DNA from: an uncultured Prevotella sp.
Lineage (GTDB): Bacteria > Bacteroidota > Bacteroidia > Bacteroidales > Bacteroidaceae
NCBI GenBank assembly: GCA_900545525.1
Contig: UQZX01000002.1
Span: forward strand, 62,001-126,000
Length of the DNA stretch: 64,000 bases
Direction: 5' to 3'
Of this stretch, positions 24,447-34,362 are shown one piece after another; within the stretch, counting starts at the first letter, position 1; each line of letters begins with the position of its first letter. Made by a program: the position numbers and the translations under genes. The notes beneath the pieces were generated by a model. The model was not told the origin of the DNA, did no database searches, and was given only the letters and a program-made list of their open reading frames with translations.

Positions 24447-27047
24447 ATGCAAAAAAAACTGAAGTTAGCAGTGATAGCCCTATGCTATAGTCCTCTTGCC
24501 TTTGCACAGACGGACAACGGCCAGGGGCAAAAAGCCAGCGCCATGACGGAGCAGGCCTTCACGTTTACCGAGGCGCAGTTGGGCGAGGATGACGACATGT
24601 CGCAGAATGTGTCTATCATCAACTCGAACAATAATGTCTACGCAAGCGAGGTGGGATACCTGTTCTCACCTGTACGTTTCCGCTACCGCGCATTCAACCA
24701 GAAGTACAACGACGTGTTCATCAACGGCGTGCCGATGAACGACATGGAGAGCGGACAGTTCCGCTATTCGCTCGTGGGCGGTCTGAACCAGCAGACACGC
24801 AACGTTGAGTATGCGCTGCCGTTCGAGAGCAACGGCTTCTCGGTGTCGGGCATGGGCGGCTCGAACAACTACAACTTCCGCCCGGGAAGCTTTGCCACGG
24901 GGCACCGCGTGACGCTGAGCGGGGCAAACCGCAACTACCAGCTGCGTGCAATGTACACCTACAACTCAGGCTTCAACAACAACGGCTGGGCTTTATCCGC
25001 CAACCTTACATACCGCGGAGCCAAGGAAGGATATGTTGAAGGCACGTTCTACAACGCCCTGTCTTATTTCCTCGGCGTGCAGAAGATGTTCGACGGAGGC
25101 CGTCATTCGCTGTCGTTCTCGACATGGGGCAATCCCACCGAGCGCTCCACACAGGGACCGGCAACCGATGAGGCTCTGTGGCTTGCCAACGACAAGTATT
25201 ACAACCCGTACTGGGGATATCAGAACGGCAAGAAGCGCAACTCGCGCATTGTCAACGACTTTGCGCCGTCGGCACTCCTCACATGGGACTGGAACATCAA
25301 CGACAACACTAAGCTCACGACATCGCTCTTCGGCAAGTACAGCATGTACAAGAGCACAAAGCTTAACTATAACAACAGCGACAACCCGCACCCCACATAC
25401 TGGAAAAACATGCCGAGCAGCAGGTATAACGTATGGGATGAGACCGACGCCATGAACCGCACGGAGCAGAACCTTGCAGACTGGAACCAGCAGTACGAAT
25501 ACTGGACGGCAACAAAAGGCAACCGCCAGATTAACTGGGACCGCCTGTACTTCGCAAATCAGGGAGTAAACGCACAGGGTGCCGATGCCATGTACTTTAT
25601 ACAGGCAAAGCACAACGACGCGCTGACGCTGACACTTGCCACGGCACTGAACAAGCAGATTGACGCCAACAAAAAGTGGAGCGCAGGGCTGTCTGCCGGA
25701 ACAAACCGCGGACGCCACTACCAGACAATGGAAGACCTGCTGGGCGCAAACATCTACCACAACATAAACACATACGCGCTGGGCACGTATGCTATGGACG
25801 ACCCGCGTGTGCAGTACGACCTCAACAACCCCAACGGCATCGTTCGCGAAGGTGACAAGTTCGGCTATAACTACGACATACTTGTAAACCGCGGACAACT
25901 GTGGACAAACTATGTTGAGAACTTCGGCGCGCTTCACTATTATGTCGCAGCAAAGGCGGGCTACACCACTATGCAGCGCGACGGCAAGATGCGCAACGGT
26001 CTTGCGGCAGACAATTCCTACGGCAAGAGCGGAAAGGCAGAGTTCTTTGACGGGGGCGTGAAATTTGGCTCAAGCCTCAATCTCGGAAGAGGAAACACCG
26101 TAACGTTCGGTCTCGGCTATGAGCTGCGCGCGCCGCAGGCATCCACGGCATTTGCATCGCCCGAGATAAACAACGACTTTGTGCTTGACCTGAAGAACGA
26201 GCGTGTGTTCAGCTCCGAAGTGGGCTACCAGCACCGCAACTCATGGCTGCATGCAAACGTCAACGCATACTACAGCCGCATGACAAACGTCACCGAGTGG
26301 CAGAACTTCTTCTATGACGACGCAAACTCCTTCACATACTTCTCGCTCACAGGCGGCAAGAAAGCCTACTACGGCGTTGAGGCAGGCGTTGACATAAAGG
26401 TGACAAGTGCGTTCAACGTGAAACTGCTCGGAACAATATCCGAAGCAAAGAACATCAACAACTCACGCGCGACATACATGGAGTCTAAGAGTGGCGACTA
26501 TCACGGATACGGATATGAGACAGAAGCGTCGGGCAACAACATATACGACAACAACACGTGCTACAACAAGGGCATGCGTGAGAGCGGCACGCCGCTTACT
26601 GCTGCAAGCTTGGGACTGAGCTATCACAAGGGCGGCTGGTTCATCGACCTTAACTGCAACTGGTATGACCGCATATATCTGTCATACGCTCCCAACATGC
26701 GTTTGCTGAAGACATGGGAAAAGAGATATGCAGCAGGATATACTGACACATGGATTGAAAATGACAATGTAAACCCTGAGATAATAGAACAGCAGAAAGG
26801 CCACGGAGGCTTTATGCTCGACGGCTCAATAGGCAAGAGCATATATCTGAAGCACGGCTCGCTCTCGATAAACCTCATGGTAACAAACATTCTCAACAAC
26901 CAGAACATCTGCACGGGCGGATTTGAACAGAGCCGCAGCTCATGGACTGCAAGTGAGAACAAGCGTGCATACCGCTTTGACAGGAACCCCAACAAGTTCT
27001 ACGCATACGGAACAAACGGTATGCTGAACATTGCTTATAAATTCTAA
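24447..27047 (+). CDS. TonB-dependent outer-membrane receptor
   Basis: This 866-residue protein has an N-terminal signal peptide (MQKKLKLAVIALCYSPLAFA-Q). A plug-like region with VFINGVPMNDMESGQFRY (around 91-108) is followed by a beta-barrel rich in aromatic strands, ending in a C-terminal aromatic (NIAYKF). No carboxypeptidase-like (CarboxypepD_reg) N-terminal domain or TonB-box is obvious, and no SusD gene follows. Instead two OB-fold lipoprotein genes follow 12 and 36 bp after the preceding stop codons. This receptor-plus-DUF5689 pairing is found in Bacteroidetes and is often near exported nucleases, which suggests uptake of nucleic-acid fragments, but the ligand is unknown. Confidence 0.87.
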   Translation: MQKKLKLAVIALCYSPLAFAQTDNGQGQKASAMTEQAFTFTEAQLGEDDDMSQNVSIINSNNNVYASEVGYLFSPVRFRYRAFNQKYNDVFINGVPMNDMESGQFRYSLVGGLNQQTRNVEYALPFESNGFSVSGMGGSNNYNFRPGSFATGHRVTLSGANRNYQLRAMYTYNSGFNNNGWALSANLTYRGAKEGYVEGTFYNALSYFLGVQKMFDGGRHSLSFSTWGNPTERSTQGPATDEALWLANDKYYNPYWGYQNGKKRNSRIVNDFAPSALLTWDWNINDNTKLTTSLFGKYSMYKSTKLNYNNSDNPHPTYWKNMPSSRYNVWDETDAMNRTEQNLADWNQQYEYWTATKGNRQINWDRLYFANQGVNAQGADAMYFIQAKHNDALTLTLATALNKQIDANKKWSAGLSAGTNRGRHYQTMEDLLGANIYHNINTYALGTYAMDDPRVQYDLNNPNGIVREGDKFGYNYDILVNRGQLWTNYVENFGALHYYVAAKAGYTTMQRDGKMRNGLAADNSYGKSGKAEFFDGGVKFGSSLNLGRGNTVTFGLGYELRAPQASTAFASPEINNDFVLDLKNERVFSSEVGYQHRNSWLHANVNAYYSRMTNVTEWQNFFYDDANSFTYFSLTGGKKAYYGVEAGVDIKVTSAFNVKLLGTISEAKNINNSRATYMESKSGDYHGYGYETEASGNNIYDNNTCYNKGMRESGTPLTAASLGLSYHKGGWFIDLNCNWYDRIYLSYAPNMRLLKTWEKRYAAGYTDTWIENDNVNPEIIEQQKGHGGFMLDGSIGKSIYLKHGSLSINLMVTNILNNQNICTGGFEQSRSSWTASENKRAYRFDRNPNKFYAYGTNGMLNIAYKF

Positions 27048-27059
27048 AACCGCAATATT

Positions 27060-27947
27060 ATGAAAAAGATATTATATATATTCATGGCTTCCGTCTGCAT
27101 CCTTGCTACAGGATGTATCGGCGGCGAGGACATAGGCTTTGACGACGACTGGAACGCTCCCGACGGAAGCAATGCCCCGTACGGCAACAATGACATCAAG
27201 GACGAAAACGTCATGAGCATAGCCGCGTTCAAGGAAAAATATCAGAAGACGATAGACAACAACGGCTACAAGCTGATAGACGAAGACATCAAGCTGAAGG
27301 GCGTCGTGACAGGCAACGACATAGAGGGAAACATATACAGCCAGATATTCATTCAGGACGAGACAGGGGCAATCACAATCTGCGTTGAGCAGGGAGGAAT
27401 GTGCTCATATCTGCCCGAAGGCAGGGAAATACTTGTTTCACTGAAAGACCTCTATATAGGCGGATACGGCACACAGCCACAGATAGGAACGCTGTATACA
27501 AACAAGCAAGGTACAGTGTCCGTATCGCGCATGAACAGGGTGAGATGGCAAAAACACTTCAAGCTTCTTGACATGAAGCCTCTTGTAGAGCCGGAGGTGC
27601 TGGACATTGCAAACCTTGGCAGCCTTGACAGCAAGAAAGAGTGCGGCAAGCTGTACACCATAAAGAACATCTCGTTCAGAGATGCCAACGGCGTGAACAT
27701 ATTTGCAATGGACCCTGAGACATCAAACGTTGGTGACGCAAAGACACAAAGGCTTCTCGGCGGATGCATCAACAGGAACATAAAGGAAACCAGCAAGTTT
27801 GTCGTACGCACAAGCCAGTATGCCGACTTTGCTGCAATGCCGCTCCCCAAAGGCAAGGGTAGCATAACCGGCATCATGACCATATACAACGGCACGTGGC
27901 AGATGCTTATACGCAAATACAGCGACGTGGTATTTCCAGAGAACTAA
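27060..27947 (+). CDS. DUF5689-type OB-fold surface lipoprotein
   Basis: This 295-residue lipoprotein has a lipobox near residue 20 (ILATGC, Cys at 20). DEDIKLKGVVTGNDIEGNIYSQIFIQDETGAITICV is typical of the DUF5689 OB-fold, and the second half has TIKNISFRDANG and KGKGSITGIMTIYNGTWQMLIRKYSDV. Such proteins accompany TonB receptors in Bacteroidetes and probably bind oligomeric ligands at the surface. It lies 12 bp after the receptor. Confidence 0.85.
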   Translation: MKKILYIFMASVCILATGCIGGEDIGFDDDWNAPDGSNAPYGNNDIKDENVMSIAAFKEKYQKTIDNNGYKLIDEDIKLKGVVTGNDIEGNIYSQIFIQDETGAITICVEQGGMCSYLPEGREILVSLKDLYIGGYGTQPQIGTLYTNKQGTVSVSRMNRVRWQKHFKLLDMKPLVEPEVLDIANLGSLDSKKECGKLYTIKNISFRDANGVNIFAMDPETSNVGDAKTQRLLGGCINRNIKETSKFVVRTSQYADFAAMPLPKGKGSITGIMTIYNGTWQMLIRKYSDVVFPEN

Positions 27948-27983
27948 CAAGAACAAGTAAAACAAGAAATAAAAATTATATTT

Positions 27984-29339
27984 ATGAAAAAGCATATTTA
28001 TTCGATATTGATGATTGCCATGGCGGCATTCACTTTTGCAAGCTGTGAGGACGTTCCCATGCCTTACGATGATCCCAACAACAATCCCGGCGGTGATGAA
28101 CCGGGAGTGGTTATAGAACCTTCAGGAAGCGGTACGAAGGACGACCCGTATAATGTGGCAGCGGCACTGCAGATAATCACAGCACTGGATGCTGATGTTC
28201 AGACAGAGCCGATGTATGTATCAGGAACCATTACTTCTATAAGTGAAGTGGAGACCGCACAATATGGCAATGCCAACTACTATATATCAGATGATGAGGC
28301 AGGAAGCAACAGGTTGTATATTTTCCAAAGCTACTATCTTGGCAATGTGAAGTTCACAAGCGAAGATCAGATAAAGACCGGTGACAAAGTCGTAATCTAC
28401 GGTCGCTTTGTAAACTTCAAGGGCAACACTCCTGAGACAGTGGGCAAGGGTTCAAGCTACATATATTCTCTCAACGGAAATACACAAGGCGGTGGCGATG
28501 ACAAGCCTTCAACAGGCGAGGCAAAGGGCGACGGCACTCTTGAGAACCCGTTCAACAGCGTTGCTGCAAATGCATACGCTTCATCGCTTGAAGCAGGTGC
28601 GACATCTGATAAGGTGGTATATATAAAAGGTAAGGTTGCTTCTATAAGGGAGAACTTCACCACTCAATATGGCAATGCTTCGTTCTATATCTCTGACGAC
28701 GGCACAAGCACAGACCAGTTCTATGTATTCCGTACATTGTATCTGAACAATGCAAAATATACGGAGGGTGACGTGCTGTCCGTCGGCGACGATGTTGTCA
28801 TCTGCGGTAAGGTTACCAACTATATGGGCAACACTCCGGAGACAGTGATGAACGAGAGCTACCTGTACTCATGGACGAAGAACGGCGGCGGTTCAGGTGA
28901 GGACAATCCTGGCGGCGACGTTTCAGAGAACTCCATAACGGTAGCGGCTTCATCGTTCGGACTTGCCAATGGCACAGAGGTCGGCACACAGACTCTTTCA
29001 GACGGAACGGTTCTGACATTTGAAGGCGGAGGTAATAGCAATACTCCGAAATATTACAATACGGGAACAAACATCCGTATGTATCCGAAGAACAGTGTCA
29101 AGATAACGGCAAAGAAGAAGATTGCCTCTGTGATATTCAACGTTGACGAATACAACGGTGCCATATACAATGCAAGCGGAGATATATCGGCAGCCCCGGG
29201 CACGGTAGGCACGAGCGGAAAGGTTGTAACGATAAGCAATGTCGGTGCTGTTGAGACGTTGATAACCAATATGTCGGGGACGACAGGTGTTGCAAGCCAG
29301 ATACGCATAGTGTCTCTGACGATAAATTATGCGGAATAA
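27984..29339 (+). CDS. Lipoprotein with two OB-fold repeats and a C-terminal beta domain
   Basis: This 451-residue lipoprotein has a signal peptide with lipobox FASC (Cys near 21). Residues about 45-165 and 180-300 are two copies of the same OB-like repeat; each has TQYGN/AQYGNANYYISDD and GDKVVIYGRFVNFKGNTPETV or the equivalent. Residues 315-451 form a separate beta domain with TLSDGTVLTFEGGGNSNTPKYY. That last domain recurs near the N-terminus of the 846-residue protein at 41814. The function may be ligand binding for the adjacent receptor. Confidence 0.82.
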   Translation: MKKHIYSILMIAMAAFTFASCEDVPMPYDDPNNNPGGDEPGVVIEPSGSGTKDDPYNVAAALQIITALDADVQTEPMYVSGTITSISEVETAQYGNANYYISDDEAGSNRLYIFQSYYLGNVKFTSEDQIKTGDKVVIYGRFVNFKGNTPETVGKGSSYIYSLNGNTQGGGDDKPSTGEAKGDGTLENPFNSVAANAYASSLEAGATSDKVVYIKGKVASIRENFTTQYGNASFYISDDGTSTDQFYVFRTLYLNNAKYTEGDVLSVGDDVVICGKVTNYMGNTPETVMNESYLYSWTKNGGGSGEDNPGGDVSENSITVAASSFGLANGTEVGTQTLSDGTVLTFEGGGNSNTPKYYNTGTNIRMYPKNSVKITAKKKIASVIFNVDEYNGAIYNASGDISAAPGTVGTSGKVVTISNVGAVETLITNMSGTTGVASQIRIVSLTINYAE

Positions 29340-29358
29340 TAATTGTAACTGTGAATAA

Positions 29359-29405
29359 TAAAAGCGGTGAAGGTCCCTATGGGGATTTTCACCGCTTTTA
29401 TTTTG
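29359..29405 (+). terminator. Rho-independent terminator of the receptor operon
   Basis: TAAAAGCGGTGAA at 29359-29371 pairs with TTCACCGCTTTTA at 29388-29400, followed by TTTTG. The 13-bp stem and T-run are textbook for a terminator. Confidence 0.9.
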
Positions 29406-29433
29406 TTTTATAGGGATAAAAAGTATATATTTG
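29402..29433 (+). promoter_or_regulatory. Promoter before the four-helix-bundle gene
   Basis: TTTG at 29402-29405, 20 nt, and TATATTTG at 29426-29433. The first box overlaps the terminator T-run. A 9-bp tandem repeat lies just downstream in what would be the leader. Confidence 0.65.
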
Positions 29434-29445
29434 CATAATAGTTTC

Positions 29446-29553
29446 TATAGATGCTATAGAGACTATAGAAACTATAGGAGCTATAGAAACAATAGATGCT
29501 ATGGGGACTATAGAAACTATAGGAGCGATAGAAGCTATAGCACCTATAGAAGA
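29446..29553. repeat. Twelve 9-bp tandem repeats in the leader
   Basis: The units are TATAGAAAC, TATAGGAGC, TATAGATGC and similar, in exact 9-bp phase for 108 bp. They follow the promoter and precede the gene at 29597, so they are likely transcribed. The array could encode a Tyr-Arg repeat in one frame, but no start codon inside the transcript serves it. Confidence 0.85.
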
Positions 29554-29596
29554 CAGAGAGTAAGGACAATTAAAAACAACCTAAAAGATAAACGCT

Positions 29597-30280
29597 ATGC
29601 AACAGGACAATCCGCGTAAGATATTGCGTACGGGCGCTGTGTGGAGAAACCTGCGCTTTTACCGTAAGTCGGAGGTCCTGTATCATCTCACTTTTGTTTT
29701 TTGTGAAAGGTTCCTGCCGCAATACGGAGACAGGACAAAAGACCAGATGGTGCAGGCGGCGCGTTCGTGCAAGCAGAACATTGTCGAGGGCAGTGAAGAC
29801 GGAAAGACATCAACAGAGATGGAACTGAAACTTCTGAACGTGGCGCGTGGCAGCGTAGATGAGTTGCGTGAAGACTTCAAGGACTATATGACATCACACG
29901 GGCTGCCGCTATGGACAGACGTTCACCCGCGTTATTTCCACATGCAGGAGTTTACCAGGAAGCATAACGATATAAAAGACTATGTCCCTTTCCTTAAAAG
30001 GTGGTCTGCCGAAGAGATGGCAAATATCGGCATGACGCTGTGCTGTCAGGTTGATGTGATGATGAACCGCTATCTGAAACGCCTTGAGACGGAATTTGTC
30101 ACGGAGGGCGGGATAAGAGAACGGATGCACGCCGCCCGGACCGGATACAGACAGGAACAGGAGAACAGGCTGAAATATCTGGAAAAGCGGGTGGCAGAGC
30201 AGGAACTCACTATCACGCGTCTGGAACGTTCCGTTTGCATGTGGCAGGAAAAATATAACGCCCTGAAAGGCAGGCTGTGA
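29597..30280 (+). CDS. Four-helix-bundle suffix-domain protein
   Basis: This 227-residue protein has an N-terminal four-helix bundle resembling the S23/Avd group (YRKSEVLYHLTFVFCERFLP, QMVQAARSCKQNIVEGSEDGKTSTEMELKLLNVARGSV), then FKDYMTSHGLPLW. The C-terminal half (about 180-227) is a coiled coil (LEKRVAEQELTITRLERSVCMWQEKY). The suffix-domain type is annotated in Bacteroidales but has no known function. I see no reverse transcriptase or variable repeat nearby, so it is not part of a diversity-generating retroelement here. Confidence 0.82.
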   Translation: MQQDNPRKILRTGAVWRNLRFYRKSEVLYHLTFVFCERFLPQYGDRTKDQMVQAARSCKQNIVEGSEDGKTSTEMELKLLNVARGSVDELREDFKDYMTSHGLPLWTDVHPRYFHMQEFTRKHNDIKDYVPFLKRWSAEEMANIGMTLCCQVDVMMNRYLKRLETEFVTEGGIRERMHAARTGYRQEQENRLKYLEKRVAEQELTITRLERSVCMWQEKYNALKGRL

Positions 30281-30299
30281 CGCCGGTGCTCCGGCTCTC

Positions 30300-30367
30300 G
30301 TAAAGCTATGGTTTATGGACCGTAAAGCATAGCTTTAGATATCGTAAAGGACATGTTTATGACATCG
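30300..30367. repeat. 22-bp-period repeat array 3
   Basis: Three GTAAAGC/GTAAAGG units have anchors at 30301, 30323 and 30345, exactly 22 bp apart. The second contains the self-complementary TAAAGCATAGCTTTA. The array lies between the helical-bundle gene and the fucosidase promoter. Confidence 0.82.
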
Positions 30368-30423
30368 GGGATACTGAATTCTGAATTCACCGGACCCCGC
30401 GCCGGCTAATAAAGGCATAAAGG

Positions 30424-30455
30424 TTTGGCGGTCAGGAGCAGATGCACTAACTTTG
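30424..30455 (+). promoter_or_regulatory. Promoter of the fucosidase gene
   Basis: TTTG at 30424-30427 and TAACTTTG at 30448-30455, with a 20-nt spacer. The start codon follows about 107 nt later. Confidence 0.75.
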
Positions 30456-30561
30456 TACTCAGGCACAGCCGGACCGCTGATACCGTGCCGTGAACCCAGC
30501 CTGAGAGGCGGGGAGGAAAAAGACATAACTCAACCTTGTAAAGACAAATTCAAACTTATCA

Positions 30562-31989
30562 ATGAAACGTTTCACAACAGCTATCCTGTATTGTGTTGCA
30601 GGTCTTGCCTTAGCCTCTGCCCAGCGGTACGATGCCGACTGGAACTCGCTGTCAAGGCACACTGCGGTGCCCGAATGGATGCGCGATGCCAAATTCGGCA
30701 TATACTGCCATTGGGGAGTGTATACGGTTCCTGCCTACGGCAACGAGCAGTATTATCACTATATGCACCAGAACGACTCCTCCGACAATTTCCTCATGGG
30801 CACGCACCGCCAGCATGTGGCACGCTTCGGACCGTTGGAGAAGTTCGGATACCATGATTTCATACCGATGTTCCGCGGCGAGAAGTTCGACGCCGAAGAG
30901 TGGGCATCGCTCTTCCTGCGCTTCGGTGCCCGCTTTGCCGGCACTGTGGCGGAGCATCATGACGGCTTTTCGATGTGGGACTCCAAATATACGCCCTTCA
31001 ACGCCAAGGCTATGGGTCCCAAGAAGGATGTCGTGGGAGACCTGGAGAAAGCCATAAAGGGGCGCGGCATGAAGTTCTTCGTGTCCCTGCATCACGAGAT
31101 AAACCAGTCGTATGCCGTCCTCAAGCCCACATGGGCAGGGCACGACGAGAAGTACCGCAAGCTGTACGGCTGTCTCATGCCGAAGGCAGAGTGGCAGCAG
31201 ATGTGGCTTGACAAGGCTACGGAGGTAGCGGAAAAGTACAGTCCGGACATAGTTTACTTCGACGCATGGATGGACACTATCCCCGAGAAGCTGAAGATGC
31301 AGTTCCTTGCCAACTACTTCAACCATGCGGAGAAGACAGGCCAGCAGGTCATCTTCACCTACAAGAACAATGATTTTCCCCGTTCCATCGGCATGCTTGA
31401 CCATGAGATGTCATCGCTGAAGGAGATAGACCCCATACCATGGCTTTGCGACTTCTGCATCTCCGACGGCTATCACAAGGCATGGGGATATGTCAACGGG
31501 CAGCAGTATCTCACCTCCGTGGCTGTGATACAGCGGCTCATAGATGTCGTGGCAAACAACGGCCATCTGCTGATGAACATGTCGCCGCGTGCAGACGGCA
31601 CCTTTCCGCAGGAGCAGATAGACGTTATGGACAATGTCGGTGTATGGCTCTGGTCATATGGCGAGGCGATATACAACACACGCCCCTACCATGTGTCGGG
31701 AGAGACGACGGCAGAGGGCTGGAACATACGGTACACAAGGTCGAAAGACAAGCATACGCTATACGCCATAATGCTGGAGTGGCCCGGCAGGGATGCCAGC
31801 TTCAAGCTGAAGGAAGTAGTGCCTTCACGGCTGGCAGGAAAGGTTGGCAAGGTCACTTTGCTCAGTGTGAAGCGCAACTACAGCTGTCCCTTCACACAGT
31901 ATGACGACGGTCTGGAAGTTACCATTCCGCATGACGGTCGCCGTCCGTCGGATGCCGCTGGTGTCATAAAGATAGAGACTGAGCAATAA
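30562..31989 (+). CDS. Alpha-L-fucosidase (GH29), exported
   Basis: This 475-residue enzyme has a signal peptide (MKRFTTAILYCVAGLALASA) and a GH29 barrel starting WMRDAKFGIYCHWGVYTVPAYGNEQYYHYM. The nucleophile is D234 in PDIVYFDAWMD. GRGMKFFVSLHHEINQSY and LLMNMSPRADGTFPQEQ are characteristic of GH29. It probably acts in the periplasm or at the surface on fucosylated glycans. It is followed 80 bp later by a GH2 gene with which it may work. Confidence 0.93.
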   Translation: MKRFTTAILYCVAGLALASAQRYDADWNSLSRHTAVPEWMRDAKFGIYCHWGVYTVPAYGNEQYYHYMHQNDSSDNFLMGTHRQHVARFGPLEKFGYHDFIPMFRGEKFDAEEWASLFLRFGARFAGTVAEHHDGFSMWDSKYTPFNAKAMGPKKDVVGDLEKAIKGRGMKFFVSLHHEINQSYAVLKPTWAGHDEKYRKLYGCLMPKAEWQQMWLDKATEVAEKYSPDIVYFDAWMDTIPEKLKMQFLANYFNHAEKTGQQVIFTYKNNDFPRSIGMLDHEMSSLKEIDPIPWLCDFCISDGYHKAWGYVNGQQYLTSVAVIQRLIDVVANNGHLLMNMSPRADGTFPQEQIDVMDNVGVWLWSYGEAIYNTRPYHVSGETTAEGWNIRYTRSKDKHTLYAIMLEWPGRDASFKLKEVVPSRLAGKVGKVTLLSVKRNYSCPFTQYDDGLEVTIPHDGRRPSDAAGVIKIETEQ

Positions 31990-32069
31990 GAAGCCGGCTG
32001 TCCGCAGCCCTGGCACTAACCGTCAGCTCATCCGCCTGCAAAGAGAACATTTTCGTAAATACAAATAGC

Positions 32070-34229
32070 ATGAATATAAAACCATTGTTGACGGCTATTA
32101 CAGCCCTCATGTTTTCCACCAGCCTCTGCGCACAGCGCAGCGTCACAACGCTCAGTGACGGGTGGAGCATTAAAAGCATGCTGGACGTGCGCAAGAAATA
32201 CAAGGGAGAGCCTGTCACCATACCCCATACATGGAATGTGGAGTTTCAGAAAGGTAAGGACGGGCAGACAATAACCACGGCAGGCGGCGCTCCTGTCTAT
32301 GAGCGCGGTGCCTATTGCTATGAGCGGACTCTCGACTTCTCGGGACATGAACTGGACGGAAAGAGGGCGTTCTTGTATTTTGAGGGCGTAAACAGCGTTG
32401 CCACGGTGTTTGTAAACCACACTCCCGTGGGCGAACATAAAGGAGGATACACCGCCTTCTGCCATGAGATAACAGGGGCGTTGAAAGAGGGCGGCAACCT
32501 TGTCGAGGTGTTCTGCTCCAATGCCTGGCGCACCGATGTGCTGCCGATAAGCGGCGATTTCAACGTGTATGGAGGAATGCACCGTCCGTGCCGCCTCATC
32601 ATCACGGATAAAGACTGCATCAATCCTGCCTATTACGCCTCGCCCGGTGTGCTCATACACCAGAAGGACATTACCAGGGCAAATGCCGAAGCCGATGTCG
32701 AGGTGTTCCTTTCCGCAAAGGACAGACGGCTGGGCGTGGCGGTGTCGGTGCTCGACGCAGACGGCCGCTGTGTGGCGAAGGGGCGGAAGGACAATATAGA
32801 CGGCACGGCGACAAGCTCAGTCTGCGTTCCCGTCACGGTCTCATCGCCGCGTCTGTGGCAGGGAAAGGAAGACCCTTATATGTATAGGGTGCGCGTGGAG
32901 CTGCAGAGAGACGGCAGGACAGTAGACGAGGTAGAGCAGAAGACAGGTTTCCGCAGCATTGCCGTTGACCCGCAGCGGGGCACCTTCCTCAACGGACAGG
33001 CAGTGCAGGTGAACGGCTTCTGCCGTCACGAGGATGTGGCAGGGCGGGGCAGCGCGCTGCTTTTCGAGGACTACAGGCGCGACATGGACCTCATTCTGGA
33101 GAGCGGTGCCACGGCAATGCGACTGGCACATTATCCGCACGGGGAGACTATGTACGACCTCTCTGACGAAGAGGGCATAATCCTGTGGACGGAAATACCT
33201 TTCTGCGGTCCCGGAGGAATGGCTTATACAGGCTATCTTCCGAGTGTTGATGCCAACGCCATCGAGGCAACCCGTGAGCTTGTACTGCAGAAATACAACC
33301 ACCCGAGCATCTGCTTCTGGGGCATTTTCAACGAGGTGCTGACAAACAGCGGCACCCAGTTCCGCGACTATGGAGACCCCATACCGCTTATAAAGCGCAT
33401 CAACGACGAGTTTCACCGCCTTGACAAAAGCAGGCCTACAGCATACGCCACCTGCGTGGACCAGAGAAATTATGAGGGATGCGCAGACCTTATCGGGTGG
33501 AACAAGTATTTCGGCTGGTACAGCGATGCCACCGTTGGAGCCTCAGAGTTCTTTGACAAGGCACATTCCATGGCAGGGACAGTGCCCGTGGGCGTTTCAG
33601 AATACGGTGCCGGTGCGTCTCCCAACCATCATCTGCCCTTCGGACTGCTGGCAAGAGAACAGGTGCAGACAGCGGAAAAGAAAGGGAAAAAGGGTTCAGA
33701 CAATGAGGCGGGACCAGTAGGAGGGCTACGCTCCGACTCACGCTTTCATCCGGAAGAGGCGCAGACATACTGCCATGAAGGCAACTGGCAGGTGTTTTCC
33801 GGGAGGCAATACCTGTGGTGCAAGTTCGTGTGGCTGTTTGCCGACATACAGAGTTATCAGCGTATGGAGGGAGAACACGACGGCTTCAACGACAAAGGCA
33901 TGCTGACATACGACCGCCAGATAAAGAAAGATGCCTTCTACTTCTACAAGGCACAGTGGAACAAGGAGCCAATGGCGTATATCACATCACGCAGGTATAC
34001 GCAACGTGACACGGCGGTCGTGGACATAAAGGCATATACAAACTCGCCATGCCTGACACTGTATGTCAACGACAAGAAGGTAGGCAAGACTACGACAGAC
34101 AAGATGCACCGTGCTGTCTGGACATCTGTCGTGCTGCGGGAGGGTGACAACAGGATACGCATAGAGGGCAAGGCATCGGGACAGGAAGTGCACGACGAGT
34201 GCGTATGGCATTATGGAAAAAATAACTAA
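32070..34229 (+). CDS. GH2 beta-galactosidase-like hydrolase, exported
   Basis: This 719-residue protein has a signal peptide (LLTAITALMFSTSLCA) and the domain order of GH2: jelly-roll (DGWSIK; VTIPHTWNVEFQKG), Ig-like, then TIM barrel. The acid/base glutamate is E422 in WGIFNEV, and the nucleophile is E511 in VGVSEYGAG. The length is short for beta-galactosidases with extra C-terminal domains. Exact specificity (galactosidase, glucuronidase or mannosidase) cannot be set from the motifs. It sits beside a fucosidase, so host-type glycans are a plausible substrate. Confidence 0.9.
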   Translation: MNIKPLLTAITALMFSTSLCAQRSVTTLSDGWSIKSMLDVRKKYKGEPVTIPHTWNVEFQKGKDGQTITTAGGAPVYERGAYCYERTLDFSGHELDGKRAFLYFEGVNSVATVFVNHTPVGEHKGGYTAFCHEITGALKEGGNLVEVFCSNAWRTDVLPISGDFNVYGGMHRPCRLIITDKDCINPAYYASPGVLIHQKDITRANAEADVEVFLSAKDRRLGVAVSVLDADGRCVAKGRKDNIDGTATSSVCVPVTVSSPRLWQGKEDPYMYRVRVELQRDGRTVDEVEQKTGFRSIAVDPQRGTFLNGQAVQVNGFCRHEDVAGRGSALLFEDYRRDMDLILESGATAMRLAHYPHGETMYDLSDEEGIILWTEIPFCGPGGMAYTGYLPSVDANAIEATRELVLQKYNHPSICFWGIFNEVLTNSGTQFRDYGDPIPLIKRINDEFHRLDKSRPTAYATCVDQRNYEGCADLIGWNKYFGWYSDATVGASEFFDKAHSMAGTVPVGVSEYGAGASPNHHLPFGLLAREQVQTAEKKGKKGSDNEAGPVGGLRSDSRFHPEEAQTYCHEGNWQVFSGRQYLWCKFVWLFADIQSYQRMEGEHDGFNDKGMLTYDRQIKKDAFYFYKAQWNKEPMAYITSRRYTQRDTAVVDIKAYTNSPCLTLYVNDKKVGKTTTDKMHRAVWTSVVLREGDNRIRIEGKASGQEVHDECVWHYGKNN

Positions 34230-34273
34230 AATACGTGCTGCCGCTGGTATACATGCGAAAAACTTCATAAATA

Positions 34274-34305
34274 TTTGGATAATAACATATTTATTATTAA
34301 TTTTG
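34274..34305 (+). promoter_or_regulatory. Promoter of the L31 gene
   Basis: TTTG at 34274-34277, 20 nt, then TAATTTTG at 34298-34305. The leader to the start codon (34363) is about 50 nt. Confidence 0.78.
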
Positions 34306-34362
34306 CAGCCCGAAAGTGTTATTGGGAGAATTTAATTAACAATATCAATATAACAAATTAAA

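Noticed and set aside
29431..29619. Tyr-Arg repeat frame over the 9-bp array
   Set aside because: It would start with TTG inside the promoter box and overlap the next gene, so the array is treated as a leader repeat.
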